Assembly (NCBI RefSeq): GCF_964204645.1
Contig: NC_134025.1
Span: 2,423,001 to 2,487,000 of the forward strand
Origin: Tubulanus polymorphus
Taxonomy: Eukaryota; Nemertea; Palaeonemertea; Tubulaniformes; Tubulanidae
Reading direction: 5' to 3'
DNA: 64,000 nucleotides
The translations under genes and the position numbers were made by a program. This document shows positions 1-19,800 of this stretch, piece after piece; position 1 is the stretch's first letter; the number at the start of each line of letters is the position of its first letter. The notes below the pieces were generated by a model. The model worked only from the letters and a program-made list of their open reading frames with translations, was not told where the DNA came from and ran no database searches.

Positions 1-1534
1 GTCCCTTTCGTTGTCGTTTCTTCGGGTTTCATTGTAGTTGGGTTCGTGTTGCATGGTTTTACTGAAGTGACCTTTGTTGTTTCTGTTTCATCTGTAGTTG
101 AAGTGTGGTTGCATTTACGTTCTGTTTGGAAATAATGATTATTATGAGATTATGACATAAACCTCTGTGGATATAGGTTCAGTCACACCAAATATATACT
201 CACTGAAACTATCAGATAGTATGACGCAATTGAATCCAAGTCTTACACTTCCTTCAGGGCATTTTGCTCGACAGAATGAATTACCGACCTTTTCAAAACC
301 TGGTGGACATTTGCTACCTGCAAATCGTAATTTTCATAAGTAATATTTCTTAAATAAGGTTTTTTCTTAAATAAGTTCTTATGTTGTTCGCACCTTGTTG
401 AATTGGTATTACAGGTCTAGGGATGACTCGACGTTTGCGCAGTTTTTGTATAGGTTGATTCGAACCAATCTTTGTTGTTTTATCAACCGCTCCACTCTGT
501 AATGCCAAAGATACCGGTGACTTGGCCCCGTATGTTTTGACCGAAAGATCTTTGTTGTTACTTTGTTGTGATTTTTTCAAACACATGTTGTCATTCGAAA
601 GAGTGTAACCTGTTGGGCAGCGTGGTCGACAAATCCCCGATACTTTAGTCATTCCGACAGGGCATACGAAGGATGCACGAGAACCATCCCTTAGCTCTGT
701 TTAAAATGATAGAATAAGAATTGAGCTATTTTCGACTATATCCAAAATTACAAGTGTTTTTGGCTTTTTCAACATAGAATCACTAACCAACTTACCCGCG
801 CATTTACCCAGTTTTATATTCATAGCAATAGCCGGAAGAATTCTCCATTTCCTTATGACAATCACATGGCTTGAAAAAGGTGTATTTGCTATCATCTTTG
901 CATCTTTGGCATTTATCTTATCACCGACGGCAACAACGTAAATCTCTACACCAGATTTCTTAAGAGCAGCGGCTTCGGTTTGAGCTTTTTTGATATCAGT
1001 CGGGCGGTGACCCGTCGCCACTATTACAATAGGTACCGCATCTTTCCTAGCACCAGACGTGGGTATAAAAATTTGACTGCGCACAAATTTCAACGCGTTT
1101 CCGAGGCGCGAATCTTTTCCATCTGTGAACGGTATACGCATAATGCCACGAAATAAATCCGTTTTACAGTCGTACCAATTAAAACCGACATGTTGTCGCG
1201 GGGTTGATGAATATGTGACGACTGAAACTTGTACGAAAAATGAACCGTATCGCAAACCATCGACCGACGTGAAAATGAATGAACGTAGTTTGTTGAAATT
1301 TGCTCTACCCAGAGCCAGGGTATCTTCAATTATGAACACGACATCGGCTTTCAAGGCAGGATTACATACTGAAAACAAGAGCCTATTTTATCGAGAATTC
1401 CTTTCATGCGTCATTTATAAATGAAAAAGATGAGTTCGTAGAATAAGCTTACGTGAAACTGCAGGCACTGTAGTTGTGGCGATACCGATGAAGATTATGC
1501 CGGTGACCAGCCACTTAGGCATGTCCCCTTTCAT
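1..1534 (-). CDS. Secreted vWA-domain protein with Cys-rich and Thr-rich segments (partial)
   Basis: Rebuilt exons on the minus strand are 1453-1534, 796-1368, 394-696, 204-317 and 1-121, which runs off the window. Every junction is phase 1 with GT/AG borders. Exon 1 starts at ATG 1534-1532 and encodes a signal-peptide-like stretch (MPKWLVTGIIFIGIATTTVP). Exon 2 is a von Willebrand factor A domain: hydrophobic first strand DVVFII, then VVTYSS, IVIVATG and IYVVAVG. The MIDAS positions look degenerate (EDTLA where DxSxS is usual). Exons 3 and 4 encode short cysteine modules such as CRPRCPTGY and CPPGFEKVG, and exon 5 is Thr-rich and mucin-like. The uniform phase-1 exons suit an extracellular mosaic protein, probably a matrix, mucus or shell/cuticle component. 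No named orthologue is recognised, and the 3' end lies outside the window. Confidence 0.75.
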
Positions 1535-2150
1535 CTGACCTCCTCCTAAAATGATGTCTCATCAATAATCAATGAAACCGTTGTTTATTTCTACGAAATT
1601 TTACAGATTATTTTATAACATCGTGGAAACGTTTAGATTAACATTGAGCAATACATCATCATTTGAAATACTCACGGATATTCAGATATATATTCCATAC
1701 ATACGACAAACATCTAAACATGTACAATATATATATATACATATCACATCACGGACCTATTAATCAGATATAACGGAATATCCCAGATACCAATTAAAAG
1801 CATTAAACAGATGCGTTGTAGGATCCTCTTGTCATATATAGATTATCGATATTAACATATAAGGGTAACGAGAACCTTTCCTTTACAAATGAGCTGATTG
1901 TCTGATCTGTCTTTTAAAATGCCAGTGTCCTTACATGACCTGGATCGTATATTGGAAAAAAGGGAACATTTTCCTCCATTTAGAGATCGATATCTGCATT
2001 AAAAGGCTCGATGTTTGGTAGTGTGTATGTACGCGAGTAGATCTGTCTTTTGTTGTTCGGATCTTGCTTTCAAAAGTCTCAATAAGAAAAACTGAACTAA
2101 ACTAAAATCTTAAAAACAAATGCACGTGATTTAAAAAACACTGTAATTTA
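1535..2150. other. Intergenic spacer without recognised genes
   Basis: This AT-rich spacer lies between the start of the vWA gene and the stop codon of the sulfotransferase gene. Short open frames here are compositional and lack domain signals. It probably holds the vWA promoter and the sulfotransferase 3' UTR, but no specific motif can be defended. Confidence 0.5.
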
Positions 2151-4660
2151 TTATTCACTTGTTCTATTTTGGAATAAAAATGAATCATCGTCAAGCAATT
2201 TGGCTAAGGCTTCATTGAATGGCCCATAGAATTGATCTAACAGTCGTGCAGTCGATGGCCACATGCTGCCCTTCTTTATTTTCTCTTTTCCTGAGTTTCG
2301 AGGAGCTTCATCTTGCAGCGATTGTAACATCGTGTCTGAAATCTTGTCTGAAAATAAAACAAAGAATGAATGATGGTGGATAATCCAACTTTTATCCAAA
2401 TCAAAAACTTTATTTTTTCTTCACCAATTTCGAGGAATGTCTGTAAATTCGTGAGTTCGCCAATCGCATCCGTGTGGTATGAATCAAAGTTGATGAAACG
2501 GAATTGGTTTCGGGAGTAGATATTCAACCAATCATTAATGTAAACTGCATACATTCCTATTTGTAACCGTACCTATAATCAAGATACACGTTCAACTCTG
2601 AATCATTTTATTTCAAATCCAGGATCCATGCTGGTTTCAGATTTGACTCATGGGAGTTGGAAATGAAGTGCCACTTACTCTTGAATTTGATGCTTCTGTG
2701 AGTGTCTGATCGTAAGCGCACTGTCTCACTGTCTTCTGTTTAAAACAGTAATTATACCGATGGATCATCTCATCTACGAATCTGTGGAATTCTTCTGTGG
2801 ACGGGTTTCCGTGAAAGTACATGTAATCCGAATATAACCTAGAAAATATACATCGTCCATTCACCTCCCAGTCAGTCGATAAGCGATGTAAGGAATTTAG
2901 CGATTTCGATAACCCTTATTGTATACATAAATCCGTGATTTTGAATTTCTAATAATTACGACTAAAAACCTTTGTATCGGATCTCTGAGAATGATGATGA
3001 ATTTAGCATTAGGTGTGTACGCCTGGATGAAATGCGCGTTCATTATTTGAAGATCCGGTTCGACCAGATATCGAAATGATTCATGACTCTTCAAAGCCAC
3101 GATCAAATGATAATTATCCCAAGCCGTTGAGGCACTTGCCTCTCCTGTAAAATACCAAACATTGAATCTCTTATTTGCTCTGGAAATTCTTTCTAATCTC
3201 GTACCTCTAATTCTCATTAACCAACCTGTTACTTTGTTTGAATCGCGTCTGATAATTTTTGATTGTTTATGAAAAAAATGGTCTAGATACCAATCCATGT
3301 TGCGTAACTTTGCTGAAATTCAGTAATGGAACAACGATTCATACGATCTCATCGCACGCAGTGTTAATTGTGTCTGATTATCACTCACCTGTCCCCCGCT
3401 CTTTTATGAAACGTTTTCTAGTCCACCAATGAGGTTCTTTTACCGATACGGCTATCTGTGGATAATTTTTGGTTAGTTGGTACCACAGGTCTGTAGTGGC
3501 GCACTTCGGGAAGCCGAGAATGTAAAAATACGGAAGACACCGAAGGTTGTTATCATCGGTGAACCAGCAGGGATTCTTGTACGTTTCATTTAGCGATGGA
3601 ATCTAAAACGACGCGGTGTCAGACGAAATAATAACCCTTGATTAGACGTGGAACTCTGTGTGTTATGATTTGCCGATGACAATAAAGGCCAACTTGCAAA
3701 AAAATGCCTAATCAAAGTAATGTTTAACTAATTTATTGTTATCTTCCATTAGTCATGAATTTTCTAGGGAATGTTCTTCGTTCCAAAGGGGGATTATTTT
3801 GAGACTATTTGGGCTTCGAAACTTGGACTTCTAGCAAGCGAACTCGCTGATCTAAACACTCCACGGTCAACAAGTTGTGGTAAGAGTTTGGCTGGTCAGT
3901 GTATCGGTAACCAGTGTGTGAGTGGTGACCATCAGTCGGGCGTGGCTGTCCAGTTCGAATCGTGTCAGTCCGTAATCAAATTAACGTTTTATGTTTTTCA
4001 AAGACACGTTGTGAAAAATGAGTATGCTTAGGGTCTATGAATGTACGTTATATTCACATCTATCATTTTACCCAAATATTGATTAATGAAATATGGTCTT
4101 AAATCAATTATAGCAGTTGACGTTGCCTTGATTCATGCATAGAACTTGATTTCTGTGATACTTACTTCGATGTTCAAACCATGTGTTGGAAATATGAAAG
4201 ATTTGATCGTGTTTGATGTCCATTTTCTAACTCTGTATGAAAGTATTTGTTCATATGTGATATAGTTTTTGTAAACCAACGATTCCTCGCGGTATTTATA
4301 ACGATTAATCTGAGGCGCTGGAAGATCTACCCTCCTCGAGTGGTTTATCCCACGATTTTCATACACGGAGTCGCTTTTCGTCAAAGATTTCGTCTCTAAC
4401 ACTTTGATTCCTCTTTGTGGGCCGGATTCAGCCGTGTCGGATTTCCATTGATTCTTTGAGGCGGTTTGCGATTGTTCTTCGCTAGCCGAAACTATTGGAA
4501 TGATCTTTTCGAGTTCACGAGTATCTGATTCCGCATTTTCATCGACATCACTGTTACTGTCGGACATACTATAATTCCAAACAATCAAATACACGAAGAA
4601 GGAAGTCACAATTCCAGTCAGCAATGTAAACCGAGGTATCACAAAACTTCTCTTTGTCAT
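2151..4660 (-). CDS. CHST15-like: Carbohydrate sulfotransferase 15-like (GalNAc4S-6ST family)
   Basis: Exons are 4166-4660, 3389-3602, 3226-3312, 2970-3144, 2679-2838, 2425-2572 and 2151-2347. They join in frame to 491 residues, close to typical CHST15 proteins. Residues ~9-31 form a single signal-anchor, giving type II Golgi topology, followed by a polar stem to ~165. Exon 2 carries the 5'-phosphosulfate loop (YILGFPKCATT), and the exon 3/4 junction creates TGEASAS. Exon 4 has the 3'-phosphate-binding element (AKFIIILRDPIQR), continuing across the intron to LYSDYMYF. The C-terminus contains the expected WLNIYSRNQF and PSTARLLDQFYGPFN blocks. The family transfers sulfate from PAPS to GalNAc or similar residues of glycosaminoglycans in the Golgi. 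The exact substrate cannot be read from sequence, and the match to the CHST15 group is from family recall. Confidence 0.88.
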
Positions 4661-5973
4661 AACGGTACGCGTTCCAGTTTATAGTAAATTGAAACGTTCG
4701 AAGGAATCTTCTCCAGTGAATAGTATAGCGTTTTATTCTATTCTGTTCCCAGGGCTGTTCTCCAGTTCCGGTGTGTCTCTCGGTCTCTGTCTCCCTCTCT
4801 CTCTCTGTCCCCTGTTTCGGAGACCCTCCTTAGGCACTTGCAAAACTGCCACGAAACTGCCATGAAACTGTCACGAAACTGCCACGTCGCGCTCCCCAGA
4901 TGTTGAAAATTGACTTACAACAGGGCTGGCTGTACGTGTCATGCGGCAGGGTGGATGGTGCCATCTTACCATCGAGAATCTAGTTTTCGGACGTTTTGTC
5001 GCAATGTGTCACGATAGCGTGAAGCAGTTAACTTCTGTAAAAAGCGTTTAGAAATTCACGGAACCAGTATAGTAAGGCAGGTTTCGATTATGGTCTCTAC
5101 CGATTCCGGAAAATTCTCTTATGGTGCGTTCGTTTCGACCAGAATACGCTCTACCTATGCCCAATGAAATTGATTTATTATACCTTATTTCGTACTAGTA
5201 TTATAAGACCGATCGCGACACTTAGACGCTAGCTTCGGTCGTTGCCGTCTGAAACCTTTGACAGGTTTGGAAAGTCTAGAGAGACAAGAAGAGTTGCTCT
5301 AAATTGCGTATCGTAGTTTAGTGACACTACAAGCGGTGTATGCTTGCTTGTAGCAAGACTTTTTACTTCTAGTTTAGTATTTTGCGCCGAGCATATCGCA
5401 CGCATAGCCCAGAGTCATAGCCGCCTGTGATGACTTGAAAACCTTAAAATGATCCTCTTCAAGCTCTGTTGATTTTAAAATCGAAGATGAAAAGAATAAG
5501 AAAATAAAAATCCACCGCTCATATCTGAGACATTCATAATAAACATTTATTGGCAATAAAATAACAAACAATTCACGATTACGATTCACAGTCACTTAGT
5601 TAAAAACATTCAGATGATTTAGTTTTTTAAGTTTTCTTTTTTCGAAATCGTTTTTCACTATATCACATCGATAAAACACGTGATCTACCGGTACTCCATT
5701 TAGAAATCGTTACACGCTGAAATATGCGCGAGATTATCGTATATTCGTTTATACAATGATGACACTTACTTGAATAACATGTAAATTTACATATACAGCA
5801 CTGAATTGTCGAGGAACTAAAATCAGATGGAAACTCCCAGCTGCTTTCGTATGCGTTTACCGTCATATGTGAAAATTTCACGGAATTATATACATATAGT
5901 TCCATACAGTTTATTGATTCAATGAGCAGCTAAAGGCGCGAGAAATCATGACAAAAGTCTTAAAAATGACAGG
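4661..5973. other. Intergenic region upstream of the sulfotransferase gene
   Basis: This holds the presumed promoter and 5' UTR of the CHST15-like gene. A CT-rich run lies near 4775-4815. An imperfect 12-mer tandem repeat (unit like GAAACTGCCACG, ~3.5 copies) lies at about 4842-4887. Two minus-strand open frames (5374-5595 and 5663-5905) show no domain and no convincing splice partner. Confidence 0.45.
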
Positions 5974-5979
5974 GAAATG

Positions 5980-6438
5980 TACGGAAGCCCCTAGGTGACA
6001 TACGAGGAATTTTTTTCACAATTTCGACTTAATAAGTCGAATTTCGACATAATAAGTCGAATTTCGAGATAATAAGTCGAATGTCGACATAATAAGTCGA
6101 ATTTCGTGTTAATTAAGTCGAATTTCGAGTTTTATTTTCATGTCGAATTTCGACTTATTATGTCGAAATTCGACTTATTATGTCGAAATTCGACATAATA
6201 AGTCGAATTTCGTGTTGATTAAGTCGAATTTCGAGTTTTATTTTCATGTCGAATTTCGACTTATTAAGTCGAAATTCGACTTAATTAACACGAAATTCGA
6301 CTTATTATGTCGAAATTCGACTTATTATCTCGAAATTCGACTTATTAAGTCGAAATTCGACTTATTATGTCGAAATTCGACTTGATAAGTCGAATTTATG
6401 AAAAAAATTACCTCATATGTCACCTAGGGGCTTCCGTA
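5980..6438. mobile_element. MITE with ~27-bp terminal inverted repeats and palindromic tandem core
   Basis: The ends are near-perfect inverted repeats: 5980-6006 pairs with 6412-6438, starting TACGGAAGCCCCTAGGTGAC. The element is flanked by the direct repeat GAAATG (5974-5979 and 6439-6444), consistent with a 6-bp target-site duplication. Between the ends, about 400 bp consist almost wholly of a ~20-bp unit built from AATTCGACTTATTA and its complement in both orientations, so the core is highly self-complementary. There is no coding capacity. The autonomous partner and superfamily are not recognised. Confidence 0.85.
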
Positions 6439-6444
6439 GAAATG

Positions 6445-8622
6445 AATACATGTAGATCAAATATTATACTACGGGCCAGTTTTCTACTAGTTTTTCTACG
6501 AAATTATGAAGAAGGCACAAAATTAATTGCACTAAATACAGTCTATATATTGCACCTGTTTAAAATTTCTCACTTTGAGGAGATCGTATATAAATCTAGA
6601 AATTCTATCCAATCAGGAATTGAGCTAAACGTGACTTCCTATCAAAACTTTCGTTAACAAAATTAAACATATCTCAAAATACAAAATATTAAATCCTATT
6701 TCCTGTAAAAAATAATTTTCTAATGATATTTTGATTATCGAACAATGATTTTTTTCAAACGATCTAATCAACAACGCGCAGATCTTCCGAGATAAGTAGC
6801 AATTCCGACACCAGATATCGAATTGTGAATACAGGATCGATATCGTTTTGAACATCCTATAGAGCGAAATCCTATTCAAATTCATCTTTAAATCAAATGA
6901 GATGAAAATGTTAAATACTGAATTATGAAACATATCTACGTAGCCTTTGACTAGATGAGTAGAGATATTAATACAATACCAATACGTGGCACATTACCAG
7001 CACCGAATACTCAATACAGAATTGAAACTAGTTTTATTTTATGCTCGAATTAATGTTTACAATGGTTATTCATGCATGAATGTATGTATTAAATGGAATG
7101 GAGATGACCGAGAGGGGGAGAGGAGGAAAGAGGGAGAGAGAAGAGGAGAGGGGGACTGTTATTAAACATTGGGTATCTACGTCCGTACCAAACATCATTA
7201 GTGAGATCTTATGATCAAATAATGGATATTGACTATTTCTCATTTGATTAAGAAACATTTACACGAAATGAACATGAAAATATTCATTATTTACAATATC
7301 GATTATTATACATAATAGTAATAATCATATCAATAATAATAATAATAATAATAGTAATCATAATAATATGGCAACTAGTTTATCATGGACCATAATGATT
7401 CAAGCTTGCACCGAATATTTTTACAGAAAATAACAATATTATCAGGAATGGAAAGATTTTCCAAAACGTTTGAAAATAGACAGAAATGCAGTGACGAGCA
7501 CCATGTATTACATTATATATAATATATTTATCTATGTATATTAAATATCATTCTAAAATCATGTAGTGGCTCAAAACAAGACTCGATTTATACAAATATT
7601 TTCATAGAATACGAGATCCTCATTGTTAAGTATCCCGTGTCAAAGTTTGGCTGTATCCCAGTATCATCAAGAAAATACAGGAAACAGACAACTTCTGAAA
7701 ATCTGAAATTTCTTGCGTCTGGTCAGGATTTTCAAATTTAAGTATCCCACCAATAAATCTAGTGAACGCTCAAGATACTGCCAAATCGAGCCCTGCTTAA
7801 ACTACTGGTGGAGATGAAGAGATGTTTTCTTAATATGAAAGTTGCGAACAATTTTGTCTCCTTTTCTCTGCGTACAGTTTTTTTTTTCTTTATTTCAGGG
7901 TAGTCGGTGGCCAAGAGAGAAGTGTTGGATATAAAAGTACGCACAATGATTCTACTGTGGATGAAACGAACGTTTGTACCGGAGGGAAGATATGAAAATT
8001 TTGAGCAAAGTACCGGTACTACTAAAAGCGTTGGAAATACTGTTTCCTCAAATACGACGAGTACTAAAAACCTGATCATTAAATTCATGTTGCATTTTCG
8101 TATTATCATCGTGCATCTTGATTTAACTGTAATTTGATGTCTAATTTTCATCGAATCGAATGCTGTACATTGAACATTTATTATTTCCTAGCATGATTTC
8201 ACGAAGTCATCGAGTAAACGTTGACACAACACAATCAAATTTATCCATTCAATATCAATGCGGAACTAATTCACCATTCTCGTTCATCCTTCTTTCTTCT
8301 TTTCGTTGTTGCCATTTTTTATTAATTTCTCTGAAAAATAACCCACCAAAACATATTCAAAACAACTCTTAGCTTTTAGCGGACGGTCAAAATGTTGGAC
8401 CGAATAAAAATTCGTTAGACAATAGACTCATGTTTTTCCTGTTTGTTGATTAAAAAAAATCCCTCAACTGATGAAGTATCTGGTTCATTTCTGGGTTAAG
8501 CCTAAATTGCATCAATCAGAGTCACAATGATTCTAGATGATTTAGATTGACCTAAAATCCCGAAACCGTAAAAAAAATTAACTAGATATGTTCATCAGTG
8601 GTGAGCTCTTTATTTTGTGATT
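6445..8622. other. Gene-poor spacer with simple repeats
   Basis: A purine-rich (G/A) tract lies near 7104-7156 and an (AAT)n-like microsatellite near 7330-7365. Open frames at 6625-6933 and 7759-8151 are low-complexity and lack domains or splice context. The right end probably contains the protein kinase D 3' UTR. Confidence 0.45.
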
Positions 8623-16069
<7,447 letters not shown>

Positions 16070-16867
16070 TTTTCTAGAATTCACAGCACTTTCTAGCTTC
16101 CTATTAGTGACGTTTAATTGAAAACAGTCCTGATAAAAAAAAGCATATTGAAACGTACGGAATGATGATAGCAGTAGCAGGCCTGTATTAAATACCGTCA
16201 ACCCACGACCACCCGTCTAAATTTTGAATCCATGATTACCAAAATTTTATTTAACTGTTCAATCAAAACATATTCAGAGAGATATCACTCACCTCAATTA
16301 TCCATTCTTAAGACACTGGTCTAATTGAGTGGAGGATAATCGAGTTTTTTTTTTAGAAATTTCATTGATTGATTAGAATTTGATAAATGTCATGGATGGA
16401 TGATTTTTTATTTTGACAGTTGTACTGTAGTAAACATTTTCCCTGCCCCTACTAGCAGGCCGTTTAACATGAATCAGCAAAACTTACATTTGAATTGCCA
16501 CAATCTTCAATAAGAGGTGTTTCTATCAGTCTACGTGGATAACATTGTAATTAGAAACCCATCTTTTGTTTTTATTGAATATGAGGTTCAGCTTTTAATT
16601 ATCAGTCCGTCCTAGTTCCATCTATTTCCTGTTCCGGGTCTGAACGTACTAATTACTAACGTTAACGTTAATCAAAACAGAACTCACAAATTATAGCAAT
16701 TTATCATTTTATACAAAGAAAAGCTATATTCTGGGGGTGCATTAAAGGTGAATTAGGAATTTATGGTAAATACCCTCGAGAATGTGACTGGATTATCTAT
16801 GTTTTTTAGTTTAATAAATGCGGTTATCGGTTAGAGTCCGTTGCCGATGTCCGCCCGTTGGACGAAA
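16070..16867. promoter_or_regulatory. Divergent intergenic promoter between PRKD and RNF8
   Basis: About 800 bp separate the start codons of two head-to-head genes. No TATA or initiator motif is assigned with confidence. Both 5' UTRs must lie here, and the RNF8 ATG follows a GC-richer, CpG-containing stretch near 16835-16870. Some of the sequence could be PRKD 5' UTR exon, since the frame stays open upstream of its ATG to about 16201. Confidence 0.45.
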
Positions 16868-19800
16868 ATGGCGGCTTGTTTGCAACGAATTGGAGAAAAT
16901 ATTAGAAAATACAAAACGATTTCTCTTCATAATCGCAATGAGGTATGTGGTCTATAGGTATCGAACTAGTGTAGTTGTGAGTCAGGTGTGACCGCAGTGG
17001 TTGGTGACTCTGGTGACATACCCTGCAGATTGAGGGACATTCAAATCCACGTATATTTTAATTTCCTCGCTCGACCACCATCGTCCATGTCAATCTCTTC
17101 TTTTGGACTTGAACTTACTTCTTTTTGACTTATCCCGTGGGTGAATACTTTTTCAGGTTGTGATCGGCCGAGCTCCAAATGCAGATGTGACATTGACAGC
17201 CACAGTAATATCGAGGCAGCATGCAGTCATGAAAAAAAAACCGAACAATGAATGGACTATAGTTGATATGGTAAAGATTTTTTGAAGATGATCTGCCCCT
17301 GAATAGTCTAAAGGTTTAGATATTAATTCATTCTACTACTATTACAGAAAAGTATGAATGGAATCTTTGTAAATAACATGAGATTGAAGCCTGATGAGCG
17401 TTACGAGTTAAAGAATGGCGATATAATACAACTAGGTATACCACCGATACCCGATAGTCCAGCGGAATTCATCTTTAAATATTGCTGTCTTTCTCACGAT
17501 GAAAGCAACGAATGTTTAAACCTTAAACGAAAACGATCGGAAGATTTGCAACGAGAGGAGGAATTGCATAAGAAAATGAAGCTCGAACAGGTATAGACAT
17601 ATATTAGATTAAACGAGCTTGTTACAATAAACACGAGGAACTGACTCCACAGTTGTGGTGGGTTAAGATACGACTGGGGTTAACCTTGGTGATTGTTATA
17701 ACCGATTGTTCATTTGTATACAATGTAAAATTATTGAAATTTACCCATTCGGGATGAAATTCTAGGTTTGTCGGATAAATGATAAGGAAAGAGGTTCCAC
17801 TGCGTATCGTCGGATTATGAGAGATGTGTTTCTTAAACTGTCAAAATATGTTTTTAAAGGAAAAGTTAAAAGAAGAAGCTGAAAGGCTGCGCATGGAATC
17901 GGCGCAGAAATTGAACGAAATGCAAATATTACTCGAGCAGAAAGAAGCAGAGAAAGCGAATACTATAGAACTGATGAAAGAAAAAGAGGAAAAGGTTGAG
18001 TTCAATTTATCAATCAATCGGAAAATGATATATATATATAGACCGGAAAAGTTGAAACTTTTTGGCTTAATGCTAGTTTAGCCTTGAAACAATCCCTCAC
18101 TTTAGTTGTGTAGAGTTTTGATAAAAGTGAATGGCTGGTGTTTGTTTATCGTCTCTTGTGAAGTCTCGACGATCATGAATTGCAAGAACGCTTATAGAAT
18201 GTGTTAGGATACACAGGGTGACCACGAATCTGGAAAACAGGGAAAACACGGGGAAATGATTTTTCTCAGGGAAAACACGGGGAAATTGGTAAAAATCTGG
18301 AAAACACATTGGGAAATTACTTTTGTCTCGCACGCGCGTTTTCACCGCGAATGTTTACAATTGTCTACCTGATTATATATCGAGGATCATATGGTAAGTA
18401 ATTCAAAGTTAGAGCGCCACTTTCTAACAAATTTGTAAAATCACAGCGGAGCTATATCAGACGATAGGCTGCTTGTCTTTAATTTTATATTTGTCATGGT
18501 CTCCATATGACGCCCAGCACAGGGAAAATCAACTTTTCACAGGGAAAACACAGGGAATTTGCAAGTGGGTGGTTTGTGGTCACCCTGATACAGGTCGCAT
18601 GTAGATTAGATATAATCGTTAAACCAGTACGCGTTTCATTATTACAGGAGAATCTCGCGAAAGAAGCGATTCAGGAGGCGGAGAAAAAGCTGAACGATCT
18701 GACGAAACTTTTGGCTGAAAAAGAAGCCGAAAAAGAAACCACGCTTCATATAATGAAACAGAAAGAAGAAACGATGAAAGATGAATTAATGGAACAACAG
18801 GTGAAATAAAACGATTCTTTTGCTCTTCATAGAATAAAAACGTAGGCGGTAAGGCTAAAAAAAATTGATACCTTGTTTCTCCGCTCTGCTGAGCTTAAAT
18901 GTTAACCTGGCCGGCCGCCTATCTACCCTATACATTACTTTTTTTAAAATCGTGATCAATTTTACCCTAACAGACCCGGCCGCTATAGAAATGAACTGTT
19001 TACAAATTTTATCATATTTTACAAAAATGACCCGGCCGCTGCGGAGAAACAAGGTATCATTTTTGTTTAGCCTAACAATAACATTTTTGGATTGCAGAAA
19101 AAATTAGAGGACGAACGAAAAGCATTTACTGAGACTTTAGAAAAACAGCTGAAAGAGAAAGAAGAATTGTTGATGCAGAAACTACAAGCCGAACGCGAAT
19201 CATTGCTGGCTGTTAAAAAACAAGTCGAGGACAAATTAAAACAAGAAATGGAACAAAAATTAGAAGAAAAAGACAAATCTTTACAGAATGAGTTGGAGAA
19301 AGAGCGTGAAAAACTGTCGAAAATTATACGAAACAAGGAATTAGAACAGAAAATGTTGGAAAGTCAGTTACAGGCTACGAAACAGGAAAATGAAAAACAA
19401 CAAGAGACGATGCTTCTTATTAAAAAGAACGTGTTATCAGATTTCACTGAATTGATGGAAACTGAATTACAGTGTAGTATCTGTAACGAACTGTTCATTC
19501 AGGTAACAAACATCAGTTCTATGAATGATTTCGTTACAGTACACTCAGATCTTACTGGATCAATGACAGGGTCCCTACAACTCCTTGAATCCTTGAAAAC
19601 TCCTTGATTTTTTTATATATTTTTCAAGGTCCTTGAAAATCCTTTAATTTTGAGAAATATCCATAAACTCCTTGAAACTCCTTAAATTCTGGGAAAGTCC
19701 TATTAAAAATTTTCAAAAGGTCCTTTCTAGAAGACAGTGTATTCTATTATTCTTCATTGTGTGACTTGTGAGTGAAAGTTGTTTCACTTTGAGATTTAAA

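Noticed and set aside
3771-4031. Plus-strand 86-codon frame opposite the sulfotransferase gene
   Set aside because: It lies in the first intron of the minus-strand CHST15-like gene and has no recognisable domain.
5374-5905. Two minus-strand open frames of 73 and 80 codons as a possible gene
   Set aside because: There is no domain, signal peptide or consistent splice junction, and the composition is like the AT-rich background.
7759-8151. 130-codon minus-strand frame with overlapping plus-strand frame
   Set aside because: It is low-complexity and both strands are open because of base composition. No homologous motif is recognised, and it lies in the PRKD 3' flank.
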